Assembly (NCBI RefSeq): GCF_000284415.1
Contig: NC_017059.1
Coordinates: 3,394,612-3,418,641 of the forward strand
DNA length: 24,030 nucleotides
Direction: 5' to 3'
Origin: Pararhodospirillum photometricum DSM 122
GTDB taxonomy: Bacteria > Pseudomonadota > Alphaproteobacteria > Rhodospirillales > Rhodospirillaceae
Positions 15,235-24,030 of this stretch are shown piece by piece (the first letter of the stretch is position 1; every line of letters begins with the position of its first letter). Under the pieces are notes generated by a model, which was not told where the DNA came from, did no database searches, and saw only the letters and a list, made by a program, of their open reading frames with translations. A program made the translations under genes and the position numbers.

Positions 15235-16605
15235 GCCTGAGTGATGCCGAGAAGGACGCCCTGATTACCGATCAGGCGGCGTTGATTGAGCGCTTGGCGG
15301 CGCGGGTGGAGGAGTTGGAGGCACTGGTCGGCAAGCCTAGGAAGACCTCGTCGAACTCCCACCTTCCTCCCTCGAAGGACAGTTCGGGGCGTAAGGGGGG
15401 TGACAAAAAGCCCCCGAAAAAGTCAGGCAAAACCCGGTCCTCCCGCCCCGGTGTCGCCCGACCGCTCACGGAAACCCCGGATAAAACGGAGCGCCGTATA
15501 GTTGAGGTGTGCCCGCATTGCGCAAAGGCCGTAGGCGAGAGGCATCAGGTCTGCCGTCACCGCTATGACCACATCGACCTCCCCTCGATCCGGCCGGTGG
15601 TGACACGCGTTGAGCTGTTTGGGGGACGGTGCCCGGCTTGTCGCCGACGGTTTCGGGCACAGGCGCCGGCCGATCATCCAGTTGGGACCCCCTTTGGGCC
15701 AGGGATCCAGGCCTTGCTGACGTATTTGCACCACAGTCACCACGTCAGCTTCGAGCGCCTCGCCCGGATGCTGAAGGAGCTGTTTGGGCTGAAAATCTCG
15801 GAAGGGGCGATCGCCAACGCCTTCCGCCGTCTCCAAACCAGCCTGACGGCGGCCTGCGCGGCCATCAAGACGAGAATCATGCAGGCGGCTGTCATCGCCT
15901 CGGACGAAACCACGGCGCGGGTCGAAGGCAAAACCCACTGGCAGTGGGTGTTCGTGACCGATACGGCCGTTCTGCACGACATCAAGCCCAGTCGGGCGCG
16001 CGCCGTCGTGACATCGGTTCTGGGCTTGCACCGGCCGGAGGTCTGGATCTCGGATCGCTACGCTGGGCAGCAGGACCTGGGCCAGGTTCACCAAGTCTGC
16101 CTCGCCCATGTTTTGCGGGATGTCCAATACGCCATCGATTGCGGGGATACGGTCTTCGCCCCCCGGATCCGGGATCTTTTACGCTGGACCATCCGCATCG
16201 GCAAACGAAAGCCAAGGCTCAAGGACACCACCTTGGCGACCTACGCCGGCAGAGCCGAGCATCGCCTAGACGTGCTGCTGAGCGTTCCGGCCGCCCATCC
16301 CGCCGGGCGGACCCTTCAGCACCAGATCAAGGCGTGGCGTGGGAAGTTCTTCGTCTTCCTGGCCGACCGCCGGGTGCCGTCGACGAACAACATCTGCGAA
16401 CGCGAAATCCGGCCCTCGGTGGTGTTTCGCAAGGTGACCAATGGCTTCCGCTCCGCTTGGGGAGCACAAATCCACGCCGGATACCGATCCATCACTGGAA
16501 CCGCTCGCCTCTCAGGGGCTTCCGATTACGACGCCGTCTGCGACCTCGTCAGAGAAAAATTCGCCCCCACTTGATCGCCAAACAGCTAACCCCGTGAGCA
16601 GTTAC
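15235..16605 (+). mobile_element. IS66-family element (single-ORF type), 5' end cut by IS5 element
   Basis: The left boundary is the IS5 right end at 15234; the IS66 left terminus and first codons are missing. The right terminus is CCCCGTGAGCAGTTAC (16590-16605), shared with the inverted copy at 21584-21599. The element carries only a TnpC-like transposase, with no TnpA/TnpB. It is inserted in another IS5-family remnant. Confidence 0.82.
15282..16574 (+). CDS. IS66-family transposase, 5'-truncated
   Basis: DDE transposase. Seen: N-terminal leucine-rich helix, Lys/Pro linker, zinc finger with Cys77, Cys80, Cys117 and Cys120 (CPHC...CPAC), then the RNase H core with Asp208 (IASDET), Asp258 (WISDRY) and Glu374 (STNNICERE). 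The only start is TTG 15282, but IS66-like sequence continues upstream in frame (RLSDAEKDALITDQ) to the IS5 boundary at 15235, so the real N-terminus has been removed. The core is intact, so activity in trans on IS66 ends is conceivable if translation starts. Its last ~97 residues are nearly identical to the copy at 21615-21908. Confidence 0.85.
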   Translation: MIERLAARVEELEALVGKPRKTSSNSHLPPSKDSSGRKGGDKKPPKKSGKTRSSRPGVARPLTETPDKTERRIVEVCPHCAKAVGERHQVCRHRYDHIDLPSIRPVVTRVELFGGRCPACRRRFRAQAPADHPVGTPFGPGIQALLTYLHHSHHVSFERLARMLKELFGLKISEGAIANAFRRLQTSLTAACAAIKTRIMQAAVIASDETTARVEGKTHWQWVFVTDTAVLHDIKPSRARAVVTSVLGLHRPEVWISDRYAGQQDLGQVHQVCLAHVLRDVQYAIDCGDTVFAPRIRDLLRWTIRIGKRKPRLKDTTLATYAGRAEHRLDVLLSVPAAHPAGRTLQHQIKAWRGKFFVFLADRRVPSTNNICEREIRPSVVFRKVTNGFRSAWGAQIHAGYRSITGTARLSGASDYDAVCDLVREKFAPT

Positions 16606-16798
16606 CCAGGATCGGCCGGAACACCTCGAAATCCACCGTCTTCGACAACCTCTCCAGCGGATCGCCCTCCGCCGAAAGCTCGGCCAGACGACGCTCGACA
16701 TCCCAGAACCCGATCTGAACCGCCATCACCAGCTTCCCAACCGCCGATGGCCCATAGAATCACGAACCAGACCCGGATGCCAGTTTCCGGAGGTGTCC
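16606..16798 (-). mobile_element. Second IS5-family remnant, left end and N-terminal codons
   Basis: On the minus strand the terminal repeat GGACACCTCCGGAAACTGG (16798-16780) leads to ATG 16726 and 39 codons (MAVQIGFWDVERRLAELSAE...FRPI), a typical N-terminus of an IS5-group transposase. At 16606 the IS66 right end begins, so this IS was interrupted by the IS66 insertion. It differs in sequence from the IS5 halves at 14801 and 21910, though the first nine terminal bases are the same. Confidence 0.75.
16612..16726 (-). pseudogene. IS5-family transposase N-terminal fragment
   Basis: About 38 codons from ATG 16726 on the minus strand, ending at the IS66 boundary; the pattern FWDVERR-AELS--GDPLERL---VDFEVFR matches the start of the transposase at 21984. 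No catalytic residues remain. Confidence 0.7.
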
Positions 16799-16988
16799 AA
16801 ATGGAATGGTTAGATGAATTATAAAAAATAGAATATAAGTCTTTTTCTTGCCCACTTCCCTCACTTGGCGTAATCATCGCACCCAGCATTGCTTTGATCC
16901 AAGAAGGCGGTTTTTTACGTATCATAACAGATTTCGGCTTTATGAGCCTCGCGACGCCACGGCGACCGGAAACAAGGTGATCCCCCCT
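16799..16988 (+). promoter_or_regulatory. A/T-rich leader of the glycosyltransferase gene
   Basis: About 190 bases between the IS5 remnant and ATG 16989, starting with a run rich in TATAA-like words (16820-16840), suitable for a promoter but with no convincing -35/-10 pair. No gene seen. The frame is open from TTG 16848, but without a ribosome-binding site or family-like sequence. Confidence 0.35.
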
Positions 16989-19900
16989 ATGAACTCTCAG
17001 AAATCCATCGTCGGTAGCCTAGAGAGCGTTTATATCAACAAATTTTTGGGCTATGTCCTGACAGGTTGGGCGTTTAGCGATGCGGATCCTTACGCAAAAG
17101 TCGAAATCCGCGTTGTCACTGAGGGGCAGACGGTCGCCGCTGCGTTGGCCCGCCTTTTTCATCCTACTCTCGCTGCGGAAGGCCGAGGGGCCGGTTTTTA
17201 CGGCTTTTCCCTTTTGCTTCCGGCTGTCCACGCCCCTGTTAGCAATCCTCGGATCTACCATGTTTTTGGCAACGGACAGCTAATTGATAGCGTTGGTCTG
17301 CAACCGCTCGATCCAGCGATCGCCCCCGGAGGCATGCTCTGGACTAAACCGGAGGATCAGCCCGTCGATATTCTTGGTGATGTGGCTCTTCTTGCCGGGG
17401 GCGGGGTCTTTGATGGTCAGTGGTACCTGAGCGCCTATCCAGACGTAGCAGAGTGGTGTACTGAAACAGGCCAGCCCCCGTACTATCATTACCAGATGAT
17501 GGGCCGTTCACAGGGACTGCTCCCCCATGTTCCTATCAACGTCAATTGGTATACGGAACGATATGGTGTCTTCATTGGTAAGATGTCGGAGATCGTTGCC
17601 CGCAGCCCTCTCGATCACTACTATCTAGCTGGTGGGATCCTTGGTTTCGATGCTGTACCAGGGTTCGACGAGACGAGTTATCTCGCCATCAATGGCGATG
17701 TCCGCGCACTTGTGGAAGCGCGGGAGCTGATTAGCGGATATAGTCATTACCTAATGTTTGGAGCAATCGAAGGTCGAGCAACCGCGCCTTGGTGTTCCCT
17801 TCCTCGCCTTGCCACTCAAGACCTCATGCTGACCCGTGAGTTGGTCGCCATGGTCACGGAAATTTCGGTTGGCGCTTTGCTTTCCAACGCAGCAGGGCGT
17901 GACTGGGCGACCTTGCACGCTCACAGTTTTGTCCTAGATAGCGGCCCCTGGCATTTTGCTGAGGCTCTATACCAAGCGCACCGACTAGATGCGAGTGGTG
18001 CCATCTCTGCCCGCCATTGGAGAGAGCACGGCTTTATTGAAGACATCTCCGGCACGGTTCCTCGGATCGCCGGATACTGTGAACATCGGTACCTTGTTGC
18101 CAACCCCGATATCGCGGAAGCCGTTGGAAAACGGCAAATTCCCTCCGGCTATCACCATTTTCTCTGCTTTGGACACGAGGAAGGTCGTAACGGCGGGGTG
18201 GCTAGTAGCGAGCCTCCGGTCAGGCTTATATCAACGGCAGCTCTTCTGGCTCGTCTCAACGAGATAAAAGACTGGCCAAAAATCTCTATCATTATGCCGG
18301 TTTACGATACTCCGGAGCGATGGCTACGTGCGACTATAGAATCTGTCCTAGGGCAGATCTACCCCTATTGGGAACTTTGCATTGCTGACGATAATTCTCC
18401 GCATCCCCGCGTTCAGGAAGTCTTACAGGAGTTCGCGGTACGCGATTCACGCATCCGGATCACTACCCTTCCTATCAACCAGGGGATTGCCGGGGCCTCA
18501 AATGCTGCTTTGATGTTGGCCTCTGGGCCCTGGATTGCCCTCCTTGATCACGACGATCAACTTACCCCTGATGCTCTGTTCGAAATCGCGCTTGCCGTAC
18601 TTAATCATGCCCCAGACGCTGTCTACTCGGATGAAGACAAGATGAGCGTCGAAGGACGTCTTTTTGATGCTACTTTTAAACCTGATTGGTCGCCTGAGTT
18701 CCTAACAAGTACAATGTACATAGGCCACCTAACCGCCTATCGCACGGCTATCGTGCGTAAAATAGGCGGCTTCCGTAGCGATTTTGATGGTACGCAAGAT
18801 TACGATTTAGCATTGCGTGTTGCTCAAGTCACAAATCGTTTTATTCATATTCCAAAGATTCTTTACCATTGGGTGGCCATTCCTGGTTCAACCGCTGATG
18901 TTTTGTCGGCGAAAAGCTACGCGATAGAGCGACAAAAAAAAGCCATTACTGAATTTGTTGAAAAAAATGCTAAGACCTCCTTTGAGGTTATGCCTCACTA
19001 TTCTACGGGTAATTGGCGGGTTGTATATTCTCCTCCCTCTCCCCCCCCTCTTGTCAGTATTATCATACCAAGTGCTGGACGTATGGGAGATATCTTCGGA
19101 TTTCAAGTTGATCTTCTGAAGAACTGTGTCATGAGCCTTATTGGTAGCGAATCTTACGAAAATTATGAAATAATAATTGTTCATAATGGCGAGCTTAGTA
19201 AATCGACATTAATGTTTTTAAAAAACATTCCAAATGTTATGGATGTTAACTGCAATGTTAAAAATTTTAATTTTTCTGAAAGAGTTAACATTGGCGTTTC
19301 TTATGCGCGCGGCGAATACATCCTTCTTCTCAATGATGACATCCAGGCTCGTTCACAAAAATTTCTCCGGGACATGGTGGGGCTTGCTTCCCAACCTGGC
19401 ATCGGCATCGTCGGTCCACGCCTCCTCTTTGCGAATGGTAGCATCCAGCATGTTGGTATTAGCTTGCTTGATGGGATCCCAACCCATCCGCTTATCGGCG
19501 AACAGCGGCTAACTTTTGGTCCTCAGGGGATCGGACAACTTGTCCATAACGTGAGTGCAGTGACAGCCGCCTGCCTTTTGGTTTCGCGCGCATTATTTAT
19601 CGCTGTCGGTGGCTTCGATATCGGTTTATGCTTGAATTACAATGATGTTGATTTCTGCACTAAAGTTCTGGCTAAGGGATTGAGGATTGTTATCGATCCT
19701 GCTATTGAGCTGTACCACTTTGAGTCTTTATCAAAAGAAGGAACATTTAATTGGGAACTACAAAAGTTTGTGTCGCGTTGGGGAATTTTGTCTGATCCCT
19801 ACCAAAATCCAAACTTTTCAACGGCCCGCCCCTTTTATGAAGTTGTTCAAAAACAAGAAGAGCGTCCCGTGCGAGATGTGGAATATCAAGTTCTAGCTCG

Positions 19901-21578
19901 TATTGAAGCAGCACGACGCCTGCCTCTTGTCGAAGAAAAGATCCGTTTTTCATTCTTTATGAGTATCTATAAGCAGCCTATTCGTTTCTTGCGAGAGATC
20001 GAAAAGACGATTCTTAACCAATTTTATCGTAATTTTGAATGGGTCATTGTTAGCGACGGCGACTACCGTCCGGAACTTCTGGATTGGCTGCGTTCAGTCA
20101 ATGAACATGACAATGTCACAGTAATCGTCAGCCCCGAAAACCAAGGGATTATGGCCGGCTATGGGAAAGCCTTCCAGGCGACCACAGGAGACTATGTTCT
20201 TCCAGTTGATGCTGATGACTTTTTAACGCTCGACGCCCTTCAAGTCATAGCTAAATATATCTACTCAAATGGATATCCGGCTGCACTTTATTCTGATGAA
20301 TTCAAAAGTAACGAACATTCACGTCTTTTTTCACCTTTTCATAAACCAGATTTCGACTGGGTTCTTCACACCAACATTTGCTTTACGTGTCATCTTTGTG
20401 CTTTACGTCGGGACGTCGGCATTGAAGTGGAAGCTTACACGGATCGGAAGGCAACGTGGAGCCACGATTGGGATACCTTCACTCGTGTCGAGCGGGCTGG
20501 CTATAAGATCGTTCATGTCCCCCATCTTCTTTACGCTTGGCGTATCAACCCAGGATCAACAGCGTCAATCGAGAGCGGGACAAAGCCTGATACCATCAAT
20601 AGTCAGCGCCACGTTATCGAACAGCATCTCGCTCTGACAGGGCGGAATTCACGACTCACTGTTACGATGAACACGCTGTTCCCTCACACCGGTATCTGGC
20701 GCCTCCAGCCCGTATCCCAGGCGTCGTACCGTATCGCGCGGGTGATTGCTGCAAGCAATATCTCAAAGATGACGGTTGAAGCCATTGCCACTCTTTTATT
20801 TCATCGTCCTCGATCGGTTGTGTCGGTCCAGATTGTCTTTGATACTCGCGAAGATGCACAAATTCTGATCGAACGCCTGAATCAAGCAGGATGCGGCTGG
20901 GCTCTGGGGAATGTGACTCTAGTGGTGGGAAGTCCGGTGGTCGCCGTGGCGGAGGTCTGCGCGAATGCCGACTATGTCGTTTTCTTTGATGCACTTTGCG
21001 CACCGACAGAGGCCTCTACGATACGGGAGTTGGCAGGACTGCTCGACGGGGTTGATGAAGCGGTGGCAATCGGTGGTCGGGTTTTAGATTGTAAAAATCG
21101 TGTCGCCTGGGCCGGCGGATTTTTCGGTCTGGGCGGCTTCCTTGCCACGGCGGATTATGGCCGCGCTGCCGACGATGCTGGGTATCACGGCATGGCCTTC
21201 TGTCAGCGCTTCGTGGACGGTGTCGCGACATGCCACTGGGTTGCCCGGGCAACATTCTTGAAAACGCTTTTAGGACGAATCGGAACGGAGATATCCGTGG
21301 CCGAACTGGCCGGAGCGATCGCTCTCGGAGCACACACTGAGGGACGGCGCATTCTTTACACGCCGTTTAGCACTTGGAGGCTGACACAACACAGGCGGGT
21401 TCAGCCTCCGGCTCCATCCGAGACTCTGCTGGCTGCACTTGGAACGGCGGTTCCCAAAATTAGCCGTTGGTACAGCCCGCGTCTTTATACCGATTCTGAC
21501 CTTTGCTATCAGCCGCGCGGGTATGATCACCCGAGCTCTTCTGAACTGGCTCCTGAAGAAACACAACGGTCACCATAA
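16989..21578 (+). CDS. Large multi-domain family 2 glycosyltransferase
   Basis: 1529-residue enzyme, probably for O-antigen, capsule or another surface glycan, working at the inner face of the membrane. Order seen: an N-terminal beta-rich domain (about 1-110); a repeat region (about 140-410) with at least three YL--NPDVA...HY--FG--EGR units (near 141, 226 and 364); GT-A domain 1 from KISIIMPVYD (431) with Asp520-His-Asp-Asp523; domain 2 from VSIIIPSAGR (about 688) with Asp783-Asp784; domain 3 from IRFSFFMSIYK (about 985) with Asp1074-Ala-Asp-Asp1077; and a degenerate fourth half-domain (about 1278-1464) where DxD is FFDAL. ATG 16989 is chosen; a weak AAGG lies about 12 bases upstream. The gene is visibly richer in A/T than its neighbours and sits between inverted IS66 copies, suggesting acquisition by transfer. 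No transport or modification partner lies beside it. Confidence 0.9.
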   Translation: MNSQKSIVGSLESVYINKFLGYVLTGWAFSDADPYAKVEIRVVTEGQTVAAALARLFHPTLAAEGRGAGFYGFSLLLPAVHAPVSNPRIYHVFGNGQLIDSVGLQPLDPAIAPGGMLWTKPEDQPVDILGDVALLAGGGVFDGQWYLSAYPDVAEWCTETGQPPYYHYQMMGRSQGLLPHVPINVNWYTERYGVFIGKMSEIVARSPLDHYYLAGGILGFDAVPGFDETSYLAINGDVRALVEARELISGYSHYLMFGAIEGRATAPWCSLPRLATQDLMLTRELVAMVTEISVGALLSNAAGRDWATLHAHSFVLDSGPWHFAEALYQAHRLDASGAISARHWREHGFIEDISGTVPRIAGYCEHRYLVANPDIAEAVGKRQIPSGYHHFLCFGHEEGRNGGVASSEPPVRLISTAALLARLNEIKDWPKISIIMPVYDTPERWLRATIESVLGQIYPYWELCIADDNSPHPRVQEVLQEFAVRDSRIRITTLPINQGIAGASNAALMLASGPWIALLDHDDQLTPDALFEIALAVLNHAPDAVYSDEDKMSVEGRLFDATFKPDWSPEFLTSTMYIGHLTAYRTAIVRKIGGFRSDFDGTQDYDLALRVAQVTNRFIHIPKILYHWVAIPGSTADVLSAKSYAIERQKKAITEFVEKNAKTSFEVMPHYSTGNWRVVYSPPSPPPLVSIIIPSAGRMGDIFGFQVDLLKNCVMSLIGSESYENYEIIIVHNGELSKSTLMFLKNIPNVMDVNCNVKNFNFSERVNIGVSYARGEYILLLNDDIQARSQKFLRDMVGLASQPGIGIVGPRLLFANGSIQHVGISLLDGIPTHPLIGEQRLTFGPQGIGQLVHNVSAVTAACLLVSRALFIAVGGFDIGLCLNYNDVDFCTKVLAKGLRIVIDPAIELYHFESLSKEGTFNWELQKFVSRWGILSDPYQNPNFSTARPFYEVVQKQEERPVRDVEYQVLARIEAARRLPLVEEKIRFSFFMSIYKQPIRFLREIEKTILNQFYRNFEWVIVSDGDYRPELLDWLRSVNEHDNVTVIVSPENQGIMAGYGKAFQATTGDYVLPVDADDFLTLDALQVIAKYIYSNGYPAALYSDEFKSNEHSRLFSPFHKPDFDWVLHTNICFTCHLCALRRDVGIEVEAYTDRKATWSHDWDTFTRVERAGYKIVHVPHLLYAWRINPGSTASIESGTKPDTINSQRHVIEQHLALTGRNSRLTVTMNTLFPHTGIWRLQPVSQASYRIARVIAASNISKMTVEAIATLLFHRPRSVVSVQIVFDTREDAQILIERLNQAGCGWALGNVTLVVGSPVVAVAEVCANADYVVFFDALCAPTEASTIRELAGLLDGVDEAVAIGGRVLDCKNRVAWAGGFFGLGGFLATADYGRAADDAGYHGMAFCQRFVDGVATCHWVARATFLKTLLGRIGTEISVAELAGAIALGAHTEGRRILYTPFSTWRLTQHRRVQPPAPSETLLAALGTAVPKISRWYSPRLYTDSDLCYQPRGYDHPSSSELAPEETQRSP

Positions 21579-21909
21579 GATCGGTAACTGCTCACGGGGT
21601 TGGCTGTTTGGCGATCAAGTGAGGGCGAATTTTCCTCTGACGAGGTCGCAGACGGCGTCGTAATCGGAAGCCCCTGAGAGGCGAGCGGTTCCAGTGATGG
21701 ATCGGTATCCGGCGTGGATTTGTGCTCCCCAAGCGGAGCGGAAGCCATTGGTCACCTTGCGAAACACCACCGAGGGCCGGATTTCGCGTTCGCAGATGTT
21801 GTTCGTCGACGGCACCCGGCGGTCGGCCAGGAAGACGAAGAACTTCCCACGCCACGCCTTGATCTGGTGCTGAAGGGTCCGCCCGGCGGGATGGGCGGCC
21901 GGAACGCTT
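21579..21909 (-). mobile_element. IS66-family element, 3' part, inverted relative to first copy
   Basis: Right terminus GTAACTGCTCACGGGG (21584-21599) starts five bases after the glycosyltransferase stop. The sequence then matches the complement of 16286-16605 almost base for base; near the end only three differences were noted. It stops at 21908, where the IS5 left end begins. The first two thirds of the element are missing. Confidence 0.85.
21615..21908 (-). pseudogene. IS66-family transposase, C-terminal fragment
   Basis: About 97 codons, from SVPAAHPAGRT to the stop at 21615, corresponding to residues 334-430 of the copy at 15282-16574, including the catalytic Glu in STNNICERE. Two residue differences at the C-terminus (RGKFALT versus REKFAPT). 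No zinc finger or first two Asp residues, so inactive. Confidence 0.85.
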
Positions 21910-22604
21910 GGACACCTCGAAAAACCCTGGCTCTGAGCGGTGTCTGCTGATTCAATAAGCCCCAGGCCGTGTTGGAGGGAACGATGGGTCGGCAGCCTGG
22001 GTTCTTCGATCTTGAAGAGCGGTATGCGGAGTTGTCGAAGGCGGGCGACCCGCTGGAGAAGCTGCTGAGGGTGGTGAGCTTCGAGGCGTTCCGCTACCGG
22101 CTGGACAAGGCGTTGAACCGCAGCGACCGAGCCCGGGGCGGCCGTCCGCCCCATGACGCGGTTTTGATGTTTAAGATCCTGGTGCTTCAGGCGCTGTACA
22201 ACCTGTCCGACGATCAGGCGGAGTTCATGATCAACGACCGCCTGACGTTCAAACGCTTTCTCGGCCTAGGGCTGGCGGACAAGGCGCCGGACGCCAAGAC
22301 GATCTGGCTGTTCCGCGAGACGCTGACCGAGGCCAACGCGATCGAGAAGCTGTTCGCGGTGTTCGACGCCAAGCTGAAGGAAGGCGGCTATCTGGCGATG
22401 TCGGGGCAGATCATCGACGCCACCATTGTGGCGGCGCCGCGTCAGCGCAACGACGACGACGAGAAGCAGGCGATCCGCGAAGGGCGCATCCCTGACGGCT
22501 GGGAAGAGACCCCGCACAAGCTGGCCCAGAAGGACAGGGATGCTCGCTGGACCCTGAAAAGGGCCAGAGCGAAGACGCCGAAGGCGGAAGGCGCCAAGGG
22601 CAGG
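21910..22604 (+). mobile_element. IS5-family element, left half
   Basis: Left terminal repeat GGACACCTCGAAAAACC (21910-21926) lies directly against the IS66 fragment. The transposase gene starts at 21984; similarity ends near 22600, where the DUF927 gene sequence begins on the other strand. The right half and right terminus are missing here but match the piece at 14801-15234. Confidence 0.8.
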
Positions 22605-22607
22605 TAA
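21984..22607 (+). pseudogene. IS5-family transposase, N-terminal part
   Basis: 207 residues from ATG 21984 (GGAGG five bases upstream). Seen: the N-terminal helical domain (QPGFFDLEERYAELSKAGD), the GRPPHDAVLMFKILVLQ DNA-binding-like segment, and the first catalytic Asp in SGQIIDATIV (about residue 142), ending at QKDRDARWTLKR. The last residues and the TAA come from the joint with foreign DNA. The second Asp and the Glu are missing. Confidence 0.85.
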
Positions 22608-24030
22608 TGGACGCGCTCCCCGTCATCGCCGCGCCACCAGCCGGCCCGATCACGAACAACGGTATCCCCGCCGAGGGGCGAGAACCGCGCCTCGGCTTTC
22701 GTCACGAACCCCCGGAGGGCCGATAGGATGGCGTCCGTTTCCGGTGCGGCAGAGCCCTTCTGGAGCCCCCTCCATGAAGTGAACGCCCCCACCGCCGCCG
22801 CCATCGCCTCGCCCGCAGAGAAGGGGAGGATCCCCACCTCAACAGCAAGCTCACCGGCCAGTCCGACTAGGGCGAAGGCCCCCGCCGCCCGGCCTTCCAT
22901 CCCTTCAGCGCGGGCGAACACATCGGCCTTGAGTGCCTCGGCGTAGAGCGCGGGCAGGTCTTCCTCGCAGGTCAAAAGCGCCTCGACAAAAGCCGCGCCA
23001 GCGACGCCATGGCTCAAACTGGTGGCGCGCTTGATTCCGTCGGCGAAGGCGCGTGGTTCCTGACCATGGCAATTGTCGAAAGCGCCGTGCGCCCGCGTCG
23101 TCGCCGGGATGGACAGCAGCCGGGCCTCTTGGCCTGACTTCACCGTTGCCCGGCCTTCGCTTGCGTGCGCTGCCAGGGTCCGCTCGCCGCTCGACAGCAG
23201 CACCACCCGCCAGCGCGCCGCGTCTCGGGCGCCGCCAGTGCGTGCGGCCCGTGACCGGCCTGTTCCGTTCGCGACGCAATAGGCAATGGAACCGACGGTG
23301 TTTGGATCGCTTTCGCTGATCTCATCCAGGATAAGCGCGGTGTCATTCAACGTCGCGGCAACGGCCTCAAGACCTGCGACCGTCGCGTTCCAGGTCCGCA
23401 CGAAGTCGGGCGCTCCCCAAACGCTTGCAGCAGCTTGCAGGCACGTCGTCTTGCCTTTCGACGTGTCGCCAACGAGGTGAAGCCCGATGCCCCCAGCGTC
23501 GTGTTGCCGGGCCAGCTTTAACAGCGGCCCAGCCAGCGCCGCCGACAGCGACAAGATAAGGAGTGGGTTCCCGGCGCACGGCGCCGCTACTTCGGCCTTC
23601 CAGCTTTCCAGGGTCCCCCGGGCACGAAAAACGCCCAGATGAGCGGCTTCGGCTTGGAAGCGCACGGTGTCATCGCCAAGGGTCCGCGTGGGTGTGACAA
23701 AGGCGCGCCCCTTGGCTCCGTCGTGCCAGCCCGTGACGGGCGTTGCGGTGATCACGTTCTTGGGCACTTGCGCCATCAGCCAAGTATTGAGAAGGTTCCT
23801 GTTTCTGGGATCAATCAACAAGCCCTGATCCAGAAGCTCGCCGCGCAAGTCTTCGGCAGTTCCCTTCAACAGACGCATCGGCGCGCACCATTCGCGCCAT
23901 TTTCCGGTACTATCCTTGAAGCGCAGCAAGCGCCCGTAGTTGGTCCCGTCCGTCCCGGCTGTTTGAGCTACCGCGTGAATGGGGGCACAAATCCATTCAT
24001 CGAACCCTTCAACACCTTCCTTTGTTTTTT
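22602..24030 (-). CDS. DUF927-family P-loop ATPase, partial at both ends
   Basis: About 475 residues of a DUF927 protein, a helicase/ATPase-like family common in prophages, plasmids and integrative elements. The frame is open to the right edge (KEGVEGFDEWICAPIHAVA... then NYGRLLRFKD), so the start lies outside. Seen: TGWHDGAKGRAFVTP, then Walker A GDTSKGKTT and Walker B TALILDEISESD, with RWRVVLLSSGE (sensor-like) further on. At its 3' end the family-like sequence DDGERVHYL stops at about 22602 and the frame runs on into antisense IS5 sequence to 22442, so the gene is truncated. Role in replication or element maintenance is inferred only. Confidence 0.85.

Noticed and set aside
15423..16127. 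234-aa minus-strand open frame
   Set aside because: Antisense to the IS66 transposase core.
16848..16988. Upstream TTG start adding 47 residues to the glycosyltransferase
   Set aside because: No ribosome-binding site; the added sequence is Arg-rich and unlike a protein domain; ATG 16989 is better.

Overview
The window is high-GC alphaproteobacterial DNA. The 5S and 23S 3' sequences, a Tat-exported binding protein and IS families common in Rhodospirillales suggest a Rhodospirillum/Pararhodospirillum-like phototroph; this is an inference, and no species marker was tested. From about 16.8 to 21.6 kb the sequence is clearly richer in A and T, and this block is bounded by insertion sequences.

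Layout. (1) 1-4181, minus strand: a sulfur/cysteine cluster in the order cysteine desulfurase, serine O-acetyltransferase, double terminator hairpin, PLP cystathionine beta-synthase with CBS domains, and a trans-sulfuration lyase running off the left edge. The desulfurase has an N-terminal extension, and with the adjacent acetyltransferase it resembles the cargo module of family 2A encapsulins, but no shell gene is visible. (2) 4262-4646, plus strand: a truncated and frameshifted remnant of phnW (2-aminoethylphosphonate aminotransferase). (3) 4659-9171, minus strand: a compact operon encoding a secreted beta-domain/TPR protein, a TPR-CHAT (caspase-like) protein, a polytopic membrane protein and a secreted propeller-like protein. 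Three homopolymer tracts break or fuse its frames, and the first two ORFs probably form one protein. (4) 9462-14415, plus strand: a polyamine/phosphonate-type ABC importer (binding protein, ATPase, two permeases) ending in an alkaline-phosphatase-superfamily enzyme. (5) 14439-14800, minus strand: the tail of an rRNA operon (5S, terminator, only the last ~110 nt of 23S).

(6) 14800-22604 is a mosaic of mobile DNA. It holds the right half of an IS5-family element, a nearly complete IS66-family element, a second IS5-family remnant, a 1529-aa multi-domain glycosyltransferase of foreign composition, a partial IS66 copy in opposite orientation, and the left half of an IS5-family element whose end matches the half at 14.8-15.2 kb. 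(7) 22602-24030, minus strand: a DUF927/P-loop ATPase gene typical of phages and integrative elements, cut at its 3' end by the IS5 half and running off the right edge.

How the genes work together. The left cluster makes cysteine (serine activation and reverse trans-sulfuration) and mobilises its sulfur. The importer takes up a small cationic or phosphonate-like solute, with a phosphatase acting on a product inside the cell. The CHAT operon looks like an envelope-associated protease or signalling module. Several joins (23S/IS5, IS5/DUF927) fall inside repeated sequences, so either real IS-driven rearrangement or misassembly is possible.
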